DNA from: Bacteroidota bacterium | Lineage (GTDB): Bacteria > Bacteroidota > Bacteroidia > Bacteroidales > JAGONC01 | Reading direction: 5' to 3' | DNA: 64,000 nucleotides | NCBI GenBank assembly: GCA_022711405.1 | Contig: JAKLFC010000004.1 | Coordinates: forward strand, 62,001 to 126,000 | In this document: piece after piece, positions 26,849 to 35,884 of the stretch | Layout of the letters: the number at the start of each line of letters is the position of its first letter | How positions within the stretch are numbered: position 1 is the first letter of the stretch | Translations under genes and position numbers: made by a program | The notes under the pieces: model-generated | The model's input: the letters and a program-made list of their open reading frames with translations, nothing else | Database searches by the model: none | Told to the model about the DNA's origin: nothing

Positions 26849-27430
26849 TTACCGCCGTGCCTTCCATCGGTCTTTCCCCATATGTACATGAAGACCGAAA
26901 GAGCCGCCGATATTTTTGCCCAGGAAAACACTACCTTTAAGCGTCAGCCGGTCATTGATCCATGCATTTCCTGCCAGATTCAGGCCCGATATGTAGGAAT
27001 TATTGCTTTCGCCGAACCAGCCGATATCCATTTCGATACAGAGATCAGCCCGCACCAGACTCCTGTCGACTTTCCCGAGGCCGGATCCCAATCCGAAGTT
27101 AAAAAATCCCGGTTCTCCCATCTGAGAATAATCGGTCATCACCCCGAATTCACCGAAGAGGACATCCTTCTTTCCGGCCCACAGACTGAACATCGGAGTA
27201 ATGTCCTCTACCCAATAGGAATCAAAAAATACATTCATTCCCAGGCTGGCGCCGGCGTAACGCAGGTCGTAACTGATGCAGGCATTCAGTGCAGGTGAGT
27301 AGTAATCAGTTTCATCCTGATCATCGGTGCGATCGGTGGCGGAATACACATTAAATCCTGCCGTAAGATGATGATCCTCAAGAGGTTTATAATGGTAGGC
27401 CGCACCGGCCGGTTGAACTTCAGCCACCAC
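26849..27430 (-). pseudogene. Outer-membrane beta-barrel fragment lacking its 5' end
   Basis: The 193-residue frame shows alternating amphipathic strands with aromatic girdles (HYKPLEDHHLTAGFNVY, YAGASLGMNVFFDSYW, LTLKGSVFLGKNIGG) and a terminal short strand, as in small outer-membrane beta-barrels. There is no signal peptide, so it could not reach the outer membrane as it stands. It overlaps the Lgt-like frame by 145 bases in another frame. Best read as the 3' remnant of a barrel gene joined to a truncated neighbour by a deletion. Confidence 0.6.
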
Positions 27431-27732
27431 TGGGCGATCAGTATCCCGGCACTGAGGCCCAGGATTCCTCCGAGGACCGACCTTCCGCTTTCGTGAAGAA
27501 CGCCGCTATGAACGAATTGCGACCATTCACTGATCCCCAGGGTGATGGCTTTGTTCCCGATGATAAAGCCCAGAACTCCAAAAAGAGTCATCAGCAGCCA
27601 TGTCCGGATCGGATACTGATGCCTGATTCCCTGGAAAAGAAAAATTCCTGTTGCAACCAGGAAAGCAGCAAAGTAGAACAGACCATAAAGGTCGCTGCCA
27701 AGAGATGTCCTGATAATGAATAGTGTTTCCAT
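27286..27732 (-). pseudogene. Truncated prolipoprotein diacylglyceryl transferase-like protein
   Basis: The 148-residue frame begins as an Lgt-like membrane protein: GSDLYGLFYFAAFLVATGIF, a second helix, then ESGRSVLGGILGLSAGILIA and WWLKFNRPV. In the family this is followed by a segment leading to an arginine- and cysteine-containing core, which is absent. After RPV the reading becomes non-family sequence (TIINLLRIIILRQD) that is antiparallel in frame to the beta-barrel fragment. Probably non-functional. This is not the housekeeping Lgt, which is a different gene in Bacteroidota. Confidence 0.6.
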
Positions 27733-27838
27733 GACATGCTTATTAAGGAAAGAACGCGGAGGTACAGCCAGGTGTAAATTTAGTGAATCGGAGGCCTGAA
27801 GTCAAATATACTAAGCTGTATTATTGTATATGAGGAGG

Positions 27839-27935
27839 GAAGTACAGAATGACGAACAAGGAATGTTGATTTCTTATTTCTGAATTTATTTCAGAATTCA
27901 ACGATCAACATTCCTTGTTCGTAAATCAGTACTTC
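27839..27935. repeat. Palindromic element abutting a stop codon (family P1)
   Basis: A perfect 19-bp stem (starts ACGAACAAGGAATG, 27852-27870, paired with 27904-27922), an inner TTCTGAA/TTCAGAA stem and an outer GAAGTAC/GTACTTC stem. It begins at the stop codon of the Ntn-hydrolase gene and probably terminates its transcript. A relative lies at 53831-53911. Confidence 0.8.
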
Positions 27936-29659
27936 TATTCAATCGCTTTCTGCAGAACAACCCCTGATGCTATTCCAGCAAAAAGGATCGCATAGCTCAG
28001 AAGGATCCACCACCACAGCCGGCGCCATGAGGGTGTGCGGACTTCGCCTTCACAGCTGGCCAGAACACTCCAGGCTTGGAAATCCCGTTTTACGGCCCAG
28101 CGATCATACAATGCGATCAGTAGTCCTCCTATGACAGCCCCGTGCGCACCGATGATCCAGAAAGGAATGACGGTCCAGGCAGTAAATGGCATGACAGGGC
28201 AGAACTGCAGGCTGAGGTTGATCAGGTACATACCTGTAATGCATATTCCCCCCATGCCTATGTTCGACACCACGATTACATGGGGCAGCCGGTGGCTAAT
28301 CCAACGGCTGAAGCTCATATCCGTCACCGCTATCAGAAGCGGTACATGGAAGAACAACAGACCTGTCACAGCAGGCAGGAAGAGCATGAAAAAAAGCTGG
28401 AGCGGAGGATTGGACTGTACAGCGGGTACCAGAAGAAGGATAATCAGAAACAGAACAAAAGCAATTATGGAAGGTGCCATATCCCCGGTGATTTCAGGAA
28501 GGATTGCTTTCCAGCTTTTAGGTTTCGGAAATGGTCCGTTAATAAGCCTTATCAGCAAAGCCAATGGGCCACCCATGATCACAGCCGGTATCCAGAGCCT
28601 CAGATCCCTTTTACCATGGGGAGGAAGGACCACCAGAATAACCAGGCTGACAACCACAAGCGCAAGCCAGACCGTACTTACCCATCGGCAGAATATTCCC
28701 CTTGACTTAAACTGCTGGTAACGGCTGGCCGCTTCCTGCCGGACATCATCCGGAAAAAGCTGGCTCAGAGGACCGGGAGCTCTTAGATGGTCCAATTCCT
28801 CCAGCACATTCAGAACGACCGGCCGGTCAAACTGATAGAAATAATAAAGATAAACAATCCCATGGGTCAGATCAGCCAGCAGCGATGAAACAGTCCAGCT
28901 GGTTCCGCCCTGTTGGCTGATAGCGTCGAGTACACCGGCTGCATCCTGAAAGGTGAGAGCGGTATCCCGCCTTACCAGTTGATCCAGTATTTGCTGGGTC
29001 CTTTCGAAGCGCCAGCAGGGATAACCGTAGCCATTGGATGGATTCGCTACATTGAAGTTGGTGGAGACCAGAAACCCATCTCCATGCGGTTTGCGGGTGA
29101 AAGCCAGTTCTCCGTCGGGCCTGGCACTGATGATGACAGCATCACCGGTCGCGTCGGCAAATTGCATCTGGTCATGCATGTAGGAGTGCCATTGATGCGT
29201 ATTGACCCAGTTGATGACCTCTTCTACTGTCGCGCACTCGTGAAGGATACGAATGGGATAGATCGTGTAATCCCCGTAAACCGGCGTCCGTTCAGTATGA
29301 GGATTTACATCCACTCTCGGGAGTCCGTTGGCATCATAGGCCAGCCCGCATTCGTTCACACCCTGCTGTACATTGTCAGGCTGCCCGATCCAGATCACTC
29401 CATACCTGAAGTCATCTCCCGGATCAACCCAATAATAGCTGTCGGAAGTGAAATAGTCGTCGTTGCCGCCAAAAAAGACCTGATTGCCCCTGGATACCGT
29501 AAATACTGAACAACCTGAAGGATTTGTTTTTTGAAAAGATGATTCAAACCCAAAGACAGCATCGCCTGGTTTAGCTGTCACTTGGGGCAGTGAGCAGATG
29601 ACAACAGCGAGTAATAATAGCATAATTCGTAGGTGTTTACACGCGTTCTTCATGATCAT
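27935..29659 (-). CDS. Ntn-hydrolase (C45/linear amide hydrolase-like) fused to a membrane domain
   Basis: A 574-residue protein. Signal peptide to about residue 29 (PQVTA), then an N-terminal nucleophile hydrolase of the choloylglycine/acyltransferase C45-like group: SGCSVFTVSRGNQVFFGGN, in which Cys50 would be the catalytic residue after cleavage, VNECGLAYDANGLP, and AVIISARPDGE. From about residue 325, seven hydrophobic segments follow. Secreted relatives act on linear amide bonds; the substrate here is unknown. A soluble periplasmic domain with a C-terminal membrane bundle is unusual for this family. The frame is closed by the palindrome at 27839. Confidence 0.82.
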   Translation of the reverse strand: MIMKNACKHLRIMLLLLAVVICSLPQVTAKPGDAVFGFESSFQKTNPSGCSVFTVSRGNQVFFGGNDDYFTSDSYYWVDPGDDFRYGVIWIGQPDNVQQGVNECGLAYDANGLPRVDVNPHTERTPVYGDYTIYPIRILHECATVEEVINWVNTHQWHSYMHDQMQFADATGDAVIISARPDGELAFTRKPHGDGFLVSTNFNVANPSNGYGYPCWRFERTQQILDQLVRRDTALTFQDAAGVLDAISQQGGTSWTVSSLLADLTHGIVYLYYFYQFDRPVVLNVLEELDHLRAPGPLSQLFPDDVRQEAASRYQQFKSRGIFCRWVSTVWLALVVVSLVILVVLPPHGKRDLRLWIPAVIMGGPLALLIRLINGPFPKPKSWKAILPEITGDMAPSIIAFVLFLIILLLVPAVQSNPPLQLFFMLFLPAVTGLLFFHVPLLIAVTDMSFSRWISHRLPHVIVVSNIGMGGICITGMYLINLSLQFCPVMPFTAWTVIPFWIIGAHGAVIGGLLIALYDRWAVKRDFQAWSVLASCEGEVRTPSWRRLWWWILLSYAILFAGIASGVVLQKAIE

Positions 29660-29699
29660 AAGTGTCTATTCTGTACCGTTGTTCAATCATCCATACATC

Positions 29700-30608
29700 T
29701 CATGACTTGTCCCTTTTGTCTTTCCCCTTATTTTTCTTCTCCACTTCCATAGCCAAAGCGGTGAGTCCCGCTACTCCACCCAGCTGCATTGTATCCACAG
29801 CCGTACTGGGTACGACCATTATGGTGGCATTTGATTTCAGTCCTTCGTATAACATGTTCATAGCCCTCAGATGCAAAGCAGTCGGATTACTGGCGTAGCT
29901 ATTGGCTGCCTCCACAAATTTATCCGCTACCTGCTTTTCCGAATCACCCAGGATCACCCGTGCCTGGCGCTCACGTTCCGCCTGTGCCTGCATCGACATG
30001 GCATCCTCCAGAGCCTGGGGAATCAGGACATCCTTCACCTCCACAGAGATGACATTGATCCCCCACGGTTCGGTACGCTCGTCAATGATCCGTTGCAGCT
30101 CGATGCTGATCTTTTCACGGCCTTCCAGCATGTCGGACAGCATGGTCTTACCGATCACATCGCGCAGGGCAGTCTGGGAAGCCCAGCTGATCGCGCTCCG
30201 GTAGTCGGCCACATCCAGGGCTGACTTTTTCGGATCAATGACCTTCCAGAAAAGGACCGCATCTACATTTACGGGTACCGTATCCTTGGTCAGCGTCTTT
30301 TCTGCCGTAAAAGAGGTCGCGATGACACGGATGTCGATCCAGTAAGGAATGGTGTCGATGATCGGGATGATGAAGAACAATCCCGGTCCCTTAAGTGCAT
30401 GAAAGCGGCCCAGCCTCAGAACGACAGCCTTTTCCCACTGGTCGGCGATCTTGATGGACGATGAAAGGATGAGAGCCAGGAAAAATGCCCCGATCCCTAC
30501 CCAGATTCCTTCAACAGTGTATCCTTCCTTGTACAGAAAATAAGCAACAGCAACACCGATGATCAGGATGACAAAAAAGATGAGTGTAGCAAAACCTTTT
30601 GATTTCAT
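29700..30608 (-). CDS. Slipin (SPFH/band 7 family protein)
   Basis: A 302-residue slipin/stomatin-like protein. Two short N-terminal hydrophobic segments (residues 5-50) precede the band-7 domain: ADQWEKAVVLRLGRFHALKGPGLFFIIP, IDIRVIATSFTAEKTLTKDTVPVNVDAVLFWKV and the alpha-helical ALEDAMSMQAQAERERQARV. It probably scaffolds membrane microdomains. Many slipin genes sit next to an NfeD gene; none is present here. CGGAGGACTTTACT lies directly upstream of the ATG, a good Shine-Dalgarno-like site. Confidence 0.94.
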   Translation of the reverse strand: MKSKGFATLIFFVILIIGVAVAYFLYKEGYTVEGIWVGIGAFFLALILSSSIKIADQWEKAVVLRLGRFHALKGPGLFFIIPIIDTIPYWIDIRVIATSFTAEKTLTKDTVPVNVDAVLFWKVIDPKKSALDVADYRSAISWASQTALRDVIGKTMLSDMLEGREKISIELQRIIDERTEPWGINVISVEVKDVLIPQALEDAMSMQAQAERERQARVILGDSEKQVADKFVEAANSYASNPTALHLRAMNMLYEGLKSNATIMVVPSTAVDTMQLGGVAGLTALAMEVEKKNKGKDKRDKS

Positions 30609-30699
30609 AGTAAAGTCCTCCGTTTTTTAAATGGATTGTAAATTTAGTGAATATCAGAAAGGAAATCAATGTAATTTAGGGGGATAAAATGGTCAATGT

Positions 30700-31125
30700 A
30701 TGAATGAAATTCACAGGGAAGATCATGAACCCCCTTATGTCATTGAAAAACTCGGGTGGAAGTACCATCACCTGGGGATTCCGGTAAAAGAAGCGATACC
30801 GGGAGAGGTCTATTACCCGCATCTTAAAATTCATGTGTGCGGATTCAGTACCAGTCCGTTCGGCATCGAATGGATGCGGTTTGATGACGATTGCCCCATT
30901 TCGGAGCTCGTGAAGACCGTCCCGCACGTTGCCTTTGAAGTAAAAGATATTGACAGGGAACTGCACGAACATGGTTTTAAAATCCTTTGCCCGCCCGGTA
31001 TTCCCTCTGAAGGCGTTCGGGCAGCTATGATCGAACACAATGGGGCACCGGTGGAGCTCATTGAGTTTAAGATCAAAAATCAAAGATCAAAAATCAAAGA
31101 GCAGAAATTAAAGAGCAAAAAGTAA
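30700..31125 (+). CDS. VOC family protein (glyoxalase-like)
   Basis: A 141-residue vicinal-oxygen-chelate fold protein: YHHLGIPVKEAIPGEVYYP at the start of the first beta-alpha-beta module and VPHVAFEVKDIDRELHEHGF in the second, with a metal-ligand-like HNGAPVELIEF near the end. The His and Glu positions fit a metal-binding VOC protein; the reaction is unknown. The last 18 residues are Lys-rich and encoded by eight heptad repeats, so the natural C-terminus was probably at about residue 123. Confidence 0.82.
   Translation: MNEIHREDHEPPYVIEKLGWKYHHLGIPVKEAIPGEVYYPHLKIHVCGFSTSPFGIEWMRFDDDCPISELVKTVPHVAFEVKDIDRELHEHGFKILCPPGIPSEGVRAAMIEHNGAPVELIEFKIKNQRSKIKEQKLKSKK
31069..31124. repeat. Heptanucleotide array encoding a VOC protein tail
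   Basis: Eight units (AAGATCA, AAAATCA, AAGATCA, AAAATCA, AAGAGCA, GAAATTA, AAGAGCA, AAAAGTA) with the stop codon falling on the last unit. Confidence 0.9.
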
Positions 31126-31175
31126 AATTCAATTTCAAACTACGAGGAGCAGACAACGAACAAACTCGATAGAAG

Positions 31176-31838
31176 ATGAAACCACGCGTTATTTTGCACA
31201 ATTCCGTTAGCCTAAACGGATCGCTGACAGGCTTTGAGGTGAACATGGGACTGCATTACCAGCTGGCGGGCAGCTATGAGCCCCAGGCGCACCTGATCGG
31301 CTCCAACACGGTCCTCATGGGTGCTGAACTCTATGGAGAAGGAGTGCCGCCTGAAGAGCCACAGGATTTTATTAAACCGTTAAGAGATCCTCATGTACCA
31401 TTGTGGGCTGTGATCGACTCCGGAGGAAAACTTGCCGGAATGCTGCACACCTGCAGGAGATTTGAGTATTGCAGGGATGTCATTGTTTTTGTTTCTGAAG
31501 ACACACCACCGGGATATCTTCTACACCTTCAGGAAAGAAACTATGATGCTTTCATCGCGGGGAAGAAAAAGGTCGATCTGAAAATTGCAATGGAAGTGCT
31601 CGCTGAGCAATATCAGGTTAAAACTGTGTTAGTTGACACGGGCCGGATTCTGGGCAATTTGCTTCTGAAAAAAGGACTGGTGGATGAGATCAGTATGCTG
31701 ATCCACCCGGAACTTGTTGGCAAACGATCATACACAATGTTTGGAAATTTTCCTGAGAACATTGGCTTACAGCTTATTAAAGAAGAGACGCTGGAAATGG
31801 AATATGTTTGGTTGAGATATGGAGTTGTAAATCTGTAG
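31176..31838 (+). CDS. RibD C-terminal/dihydrofolate-reductase-fold protein
   Basis: A 220-residue NADPH-dependent reductase of the RibD_C fold (pyrimidine or riboflavin precursor type). Starts KPRVILHNSVSLNGSLTGFE, has ERNYDAFIAGKKKVDLKIAM, VKTVLVDTGRILGNLLLKKGLVDEI and HPELVGKR. The ribD-type deaminase domain is absent. It stands as a stand-alone reductase with a VOC protein upstream (50 bases) and a QueG-like protein downstream (37 bases), so a small operon is likely. The substrate is not certain. Confidence 0.88.
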   Translation: MKPRVILHNSVSLNGSLTGFEVNMGLHYQLAGSYEPQAHLIGSNTVLMGAELYGEGVPPEEPQDFIKPLRDPHVPLWAVIDSGGKLAGMLHTCRRFEYCRDVIVFVSEDTPPGYLLHLQERNYDAFIAGKKKVDLKIAMEVLAEQYQVKTVLVDTGRILGNLLLKKGLVDEISMLIHPELVGKRSYTMFGNFPENIGLQLIKEETLEMEYVWLRYGVVNL

Positions 31839-31875
31839 AAACCAACTACAACTCAGCCAAGGAAATCCGTTTGAC

Positions 31876-32583
31876 ATGATCAATTCCATCCTTCAACATA
31901 TTTTATTTCCACCTGAGCAATATATTTATGGAACGGCAGATCTGACTGGATTCATTGATAAAAAATTTAGTCCGTACCCATATGGGATATCTATTGGGAA
32001 GCGATTGGATGACCGTATTGTGGATGCGATTGAGAATGGACCCACCCTTGAATATTATCGTCATTATAACCAGATAAACAAGGAACTGGCAACGATCGCT
32101 GAAGAAATTAAAAAGGAGCTGCAAAAAACTGGGATTGATTCCAAAGTGATACCGCCCACGATCTCTTTAGGCTCAAAGGATTATGAGAAATATTTATCAA
32201 CCCTTACCTATGATCTTTCGCACAAGATGGTGGCGACAAGAGCCGGGCTTGGCTGGATTGGAAAGACCGCATTATTTATTTCGAAAGAATTTGGACCCCG
32301 GTTGCGGCTGGTCAGCATTCTGATTGATCAGCAACCTGACACTGTATCCATTCCGATTACCAGGAGCCTGTGCGGAAAATGCAATATCTGCGTTGAACGA
32401 TGTCCGGCACGGGCTGCCACGGGACAGTTATGGAATGTGCATATACACAGGGATGCTTTTTTCAATGCAGCGAAATGCCGTGAGAAATGCGGCGAACTGG
32501 CGAGGCACAGGCTCCATGTCGAAGAGAGGATCTGTGGCCTCTGCGTTGCGGTGTGCCCGGTCGGGAAAAAGAAGAAATGCTGA
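31876..32583 (+). CDS. QueG-like 4Fe-4S double-cluster protein
   Basis: A 235-residue protein related to the iron-sulfur region of epoxyqueuosine reductase: YEKYLSTLTYDLSHKMVATRAGLGWIGK, followed by LCGKCNICVERCPARAA (CxxCxxCxxxCP) and ERICGLCVAVCPVG (CxxCxxxCP). Authentic QueG is over 300 residues, with a further C-terminal domain, so this is a short family member and epoxyqueuosine reductase activity should not be assumed. It lies in a possible operon with the RibD-like gene. Confidence 0.85.
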   Translation: MINSILQHILFPPEQYIYGTADLTGFIDKKFSPYPYGISIGKRLDDRIVDAIENGPTLEYYRHYNQINKELATIAEEIKKELQKTGIDSKVIPPTISLGSKDYEKYLSTLTYDLSHKMVATRAGLGWIGKTALFISKEFGPRLRLVSILIDQQPDTVSIPITRSLCGKCNICVERCPARAATGQLWNVHIHRDAFFNAAKCREKCGELARHRLHVEERICGLCVAVCPVGKKKKC

Positions 32584-32615
32584 CAATAAAATTTAGGTAG
32601 TGGATTCGAGGATAT

Positions 32616-33566
32616 CTATTGGATTTCACCCCATTTTTTTCTAACAGTTTTATTGAATGACTGCAGGTCATCCCGCGAGAGGATCTCCCCGTGTCCGGTA
32701 ATGATTATATCGACCGGGGTCATGCGGGATTCGATCCAGTCAACGGCACGCAGCCATTTTTCGGTGTCAGCCTTATCTGCAGTTCGAAAATTTGCCCTGC
32801 CATACTTTGAGAAGAGATCACCGGTGAACAGGATCTTTTTTTCGGGAATATGAATGATCACATCAGCTGTCGAATGTGCCCTGCCAAAATAGAGCAGGCA
32901 GAAGGTCACATCCCCTGCGTGGATGGTCAGCGTGTCATCGAACATCAGCCCGGGTACTGCGTATTCAGGTTCCCCGGAGACATCTCTCAATAATTGCATG
33001 TAAATGTTTTTATTACAGAGGGCTTCTCTCCATTCCGGCGAGTCATTCGGGAGACTGTCCAGCTGAGCCTGATAATAGGATATGCTTTCGGATGCCCGGG
33101 AGAGAACCCGGTCCGTATCCTTCCATATAGCCGGTATCTCTGTCAGAAAGCTCCGGTGCCCGACGATTACCGCATCCGAAAATGCAGGATTTCCCCTTGT
33201 GTGATCGTGATGCGCATGGGTGTTGATCAGGTAGGCAAAATCGTTCCGGTTGAAGTGTTTTTCAATCACCTCCCTGTATTTGGCTGTCAGGGAATAGGAG
33301 ATGCCGGCGTCGATCACCACAATGCCTTTTTGCGTTGATATGGCTGTCATATTATCCCAGCCAATCCCGACCATGACCACACTGTCACAGACATTGGTCA
33401 GCTTTATGCAGGAACTGGTTCCTTCCGGATCATTTTCCCTTTGTGAGCCGGTACAACCATTGAAAAATATCAGCAGGGTGAACAATGTTACTTGAGAGGA
33501 GAAAGGAGAGAGGAGAAAGGAGAGAGGAGAAAGATTAGGGAAGCGTTTTTTGGGAAAATCGTTCAT
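32616..33566 (-). CDS. MBL-fold metallo-hydrolase, putative lipoprotein
   Basis: A 316-residue metallo-beta-lactamase-fold protein with the two-metal motif NTHAHHDHTRGNP, a further FCLLYFGRAHSTADVIIHIP (ligand His) and TGDLFSKYGRAN. It is exported: the N-terminus carries a hydrophobic stretch ending FFNGC, a possible lipobox. The region between the ATG and this stretch is encoded by a heptad array (NLSPLSFLLSPFSS), which has become part of the signal region; a TTG further on (near residue 27) is an alternative start. Substrate unknown. Confidence 0.85.
   Translation of the reverse strand: MNDFPKKRFPNLSPLSFLLSPFSSQVTLFTLLIFFNGCTGSQRENDPEGTSSCIKLTNVCDSVVMVGIGWDNMTAISTQKGIVVIDAGISYSLTAKYREVIEKHFNRNDFAYLINTHAHHDHTRGNPAFSDAVIVGHRSFLTEIPAIWKDTDRVLSRASESISYYQAQLDSLPNDSPEWREALCNKNIYMQLLRDVSGEPEYAVPGLMFDDTLTIHAGDVTFCLLYFGRAHSTADVIIHIPEKKILFTGDLFSKYGRANFRTADKADTEKWLRAVDWIESRMTPVDIIITGHGEILSRDDLQSFNKTVRKKWGEIQ
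33494..33528. repeat. Heptanucleotide array within a signal-peptide region
   Basis: Five units alternating GAGAGGA and GAAAGGA, plus a degenerate sixth. On the minus strand they encode the start of the MBL-fold lipoprotein. Confidence 0.88.
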
Positions 33567-33676
33567 GGTGGCTCGGATTTACAGGTATTTTGAATCGGCT
33601 GGCAGTATGTGATCGTTTACGAAACAGGCAGTGGACGGCTAAGTTACGAAAATTAATGCCTGGACGATAGATCACG

Positions 33677-33684
33677 TATCTTTG
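33677..33684 (+). promoter_or_regulatory. Possible -7 element upstream of the TIM-barrel protein
   Basis: TATCTTTG matches TAnnTTTG. The gene starts 104 bases downstream, leaving a long 5' leader that contains a 21-codon frame (33713-33778). No convincing -33 element. Confidence 0.35.
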
Positions 33685-33787
33685 TAAACCGCATTTATTG
33701 AATGGAGCTGCTATGGATTTCAATGATGGCTTTACCCTGTTCTGGCAGAAGATAAAGGCGCCTGTTAATTGTAACTAATTATTGATT

Positions 33788-35848
33788 ATGAATAACTTGA
33801 ATATTAATGTTATTAGAGTATATGTTAAATGGTTCCTGTTTTTTCTTTTTTTTCTCTTAAGTTGGAAATTGACTTTTTCACAGATTTCTCTGCGGACAGA
33901 AGAACTTTCCCTGGAAATAGATGACGCTGGCTTTGTTCAGATCCTCCACGTACGGGGAAAAGAAGTTGCAGATCGTTCCGAAGGAGGATCTCCACTCCTT
34001 CAAATCCGGGTGGACACCAGCTGGTTCGTACCTGTACAAGCAAGCTATGAAGCGCATAGTCACCGGTTGAAAATCCGATTCCGGATTGAAGATCAACGTA
34101 TTGAAGCAAGTATACAGATCCGGGAGATGGAGAATTACCTGATTTTCGCTGTGGACTCTGTCTTCCCGGAGGATAAAGTGGATGCACTGGTCTGGGGACC
34201 GATCGCTGTCACCGTCCGTAAAACAATAGGGGAGATCATTGGCGTGGTTTCAGATGATACGCTGGCATTCGGACTGCAGGTGCTCAATGTTAAAACGCTG
34301 GGAGGATTTCCGATCAATAAGGAAGGTTCTGATCCGTCGCGCAGCAGCACCGCCGTAAAAACAGTCCGAGGAAGCGCTGTCCAGGCGTATTCTCTTAACC
34401 GCTCAAAGCCGAGGACCGTCGACGTCTGGTGGGGACAGTTTCCCCGCGTACCTGTTGAACCTGTACCCGGTGAAACAGTGGAAGGAAGCGCGATCGCACT
34501 TTTTGGATGTCAGTCCGGAGAAGTTCTGGAGCGCATCGGGGAGATTGAGCTTGCGGAAGGATTACCCCACCCTGTCATCCATGGATTCTGGTCCAAACGT
34601 TCCCCCGAAACCGGGCGCTCCTACCTGATCGCAGATTTCTCGGAGGAAACCATCGACGAGCTGCTGGCATATACCCAAAAGGCTAACCTCATGACACTTT
34701 ACCACATGAATGCCTGGCAAAGCTGGGGACATTACGAACTGAATCCTTTTTATTTTCCCAATGGCCTGACCGGACTCAAAGGTTGTCTGGAGAAGGCACA
34801 GGCTCTTGGGATCAGGCTGGGAGCCCATACCCTCACCGATTTCATTAACACAAACGATCCTTATGTGACACCGGTTCCTGATAAAAGGCTGGCCCTCACA
34901 GGCAGCAGCATATTAACAGAAAGCATTGGTGCAGAGCAGACAGAGATACCGGTCGCTTCCGCATTTTATTTTGCCAATGAAAAAGCAAACTGGCTTCATA
35001 CGGTAAGGATCGGTGATGAGCTGATCCGGTATGATACGGTCATTGGTTCATCACCCGCGGTATTAAAAGGATGCACACGGGGAGCATTCGGCACCCGGGT
35101 ATCCTCTCATACCAGCGGTGGTGCTGTTGGTAAGCTGCTGGATCATCCTTACATGGTCTTTTTCCCCAACCTGGATCTGATGAAGGAAATCGCCATCAAC
35201 CTGGCACACCGTTTCAATGAGACCGGCTTCAGCCAGATGGACTTTGACGGGCATGAGGGTTGCCTTTCAGCCGGTCAGGGAGATTACGGGATGGAGCTTT
35301 TTGCCAAACTCTTTTACGAGAACCTGGATCATGAAGTATTGAACGGGACGAGCAACTCGGAGCCTTTTTACTGGCACATCAATACCTATTGCAACTGGGG
35401 AGAGCCCTGGTACGGAGGATTTACGGAAAGCATGCAGCAGTACCGCATCGACAATCAGGGGCTGTTCGACCGGAATTACCTGCCCCACATGCTTGGATGG
35501 TATCTGCTCACTGATAGCACCACGTTGGCTGAAATGGAATGGATGCTTGCCCGGGCGGCGGGATACAATGCCGGCTTTGCCATGGCAACCAGCCTGGAAG
35601 CCCTGCGCAACAATCGCGTGACCGACGATCTGCTGAACGCCATCAGGATCTGGGAGATCTGCCGCCGCGACCGGGCATTCCCGTCAGAACTCATTAAAGA
35701 TTTGAAGGATCCTGAAAAGGAGTTTCATATGGAACAGGTTTCGCCGGTTGTGTTTAAGCTCTACCCGATGAAAAGGGTGGTAGTGACAGGTGCAGAACCA
35801 GTGTATGAAATGGGTGAACCGATTCGGATTATTATTCCGGTGGATTGA
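33788..35848 (+). CDS. Secreted TIM-barrel protein of unknown activity (glycosidase-like)
   Basis: A 686-residue exported protein (ATG 33788; a second ATG two codons earlier is possible). A signal peptide ends near LSWKLTFSQ. Residues about 30-250 form an N-terminal beta-sandwich, and about 270-600 a (beta/alpha)8-type barrel (TLYHMNAWQSWGHYELNPFYF; ALGIRLGAHTLTDFINTND; FNETGFSQMDFDGHEG, where Asp residues are plausible catalytic ones). Within the barrel sits a beta-insertion with IGDELIRYDTVIG and LKGCTRGAFGT, a motif better known from tail-fibre proteins. I know no family name. The end is a beta-rich domain. Carbohydrate activity is inferred from layout only. Confidence 0.78.
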   Translation: MNNLNINVIRVYVKWFLFFLFFLLSWKLTFSQISLRTEELSLEIDDAGFVQILHVRGKEVADRSEGGSPLLQIRVDTSWFVPVQASYEAHSHRLKIRFRIEDQRIEASIQIREMENYLIFAVDSVFPEDKVDALVWGPIAVTVRKTIGEIIGVVSDDTLAFGLQVLNVKTLGGFPINKEGSDPSRSSTAVKTVRGSAVQAYSLNRSKPRTVDVWWGQFPRVPVEPVPGETVEGSAIALFGCQSGEVLERIGEIELAEGLPHPVIHGFWSKRSPETGRSYLIADFSEETIDELLAYTQKANLMTLYHMNAWQSWGHYELNPFYFPNGLTGLKGCLEKAQALGIRLGAHTLTDFINTNDPYVTPVPDKRLALTGSSILTESIGAEQTEIPVASAFYFANEKANWLHTVRIGDELIRYDTVIGSSPAVLKGCTRGAFGTRVSSHTSGGAVGKLLDHPYMVFFPNLDLMKEIAINLAHRFNETGFSQMDFDGHEGCLSAGQGDYGMELFAKLFYENLDHEVLNGTSNSEPFYWHINTYCNWGEPWYGGFTESMQQYRIDNQGLFDRNYLPHMLGWYLLTDSTTLAEMEWMLARAAGYNAGFAMATSLEALRNNRVTDDLLNAIRIWEICRRDRAFPSELIKDLKDPEKEFHMEQVSPVVFKLYPMKRVVVTGAEPVYEMGEPIRIIIPVD

Positions 35849-35884
35849 ATGATAATCTTGTATAAAAGGATTTCGAAATTCTTA

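Noticed and set aside
28035..28721. Overlapping plus-strand frames opposite the Ntn-hydrolase membrane region
   Set aside because: Antisense of membrane helices; composition typical of shadow frames.
31876..32583. Functional epoxyqueuosine reductase QueG
   Set aside because: Only the iron-sulfur part is similar and the protein is about 100 residues short.
33713..33778. 21-codon frame in the leader of the TIM-barrel gene
   Set aside because: Too short to judge and without a clear ribosome site; noted only as a possible leader peptide.
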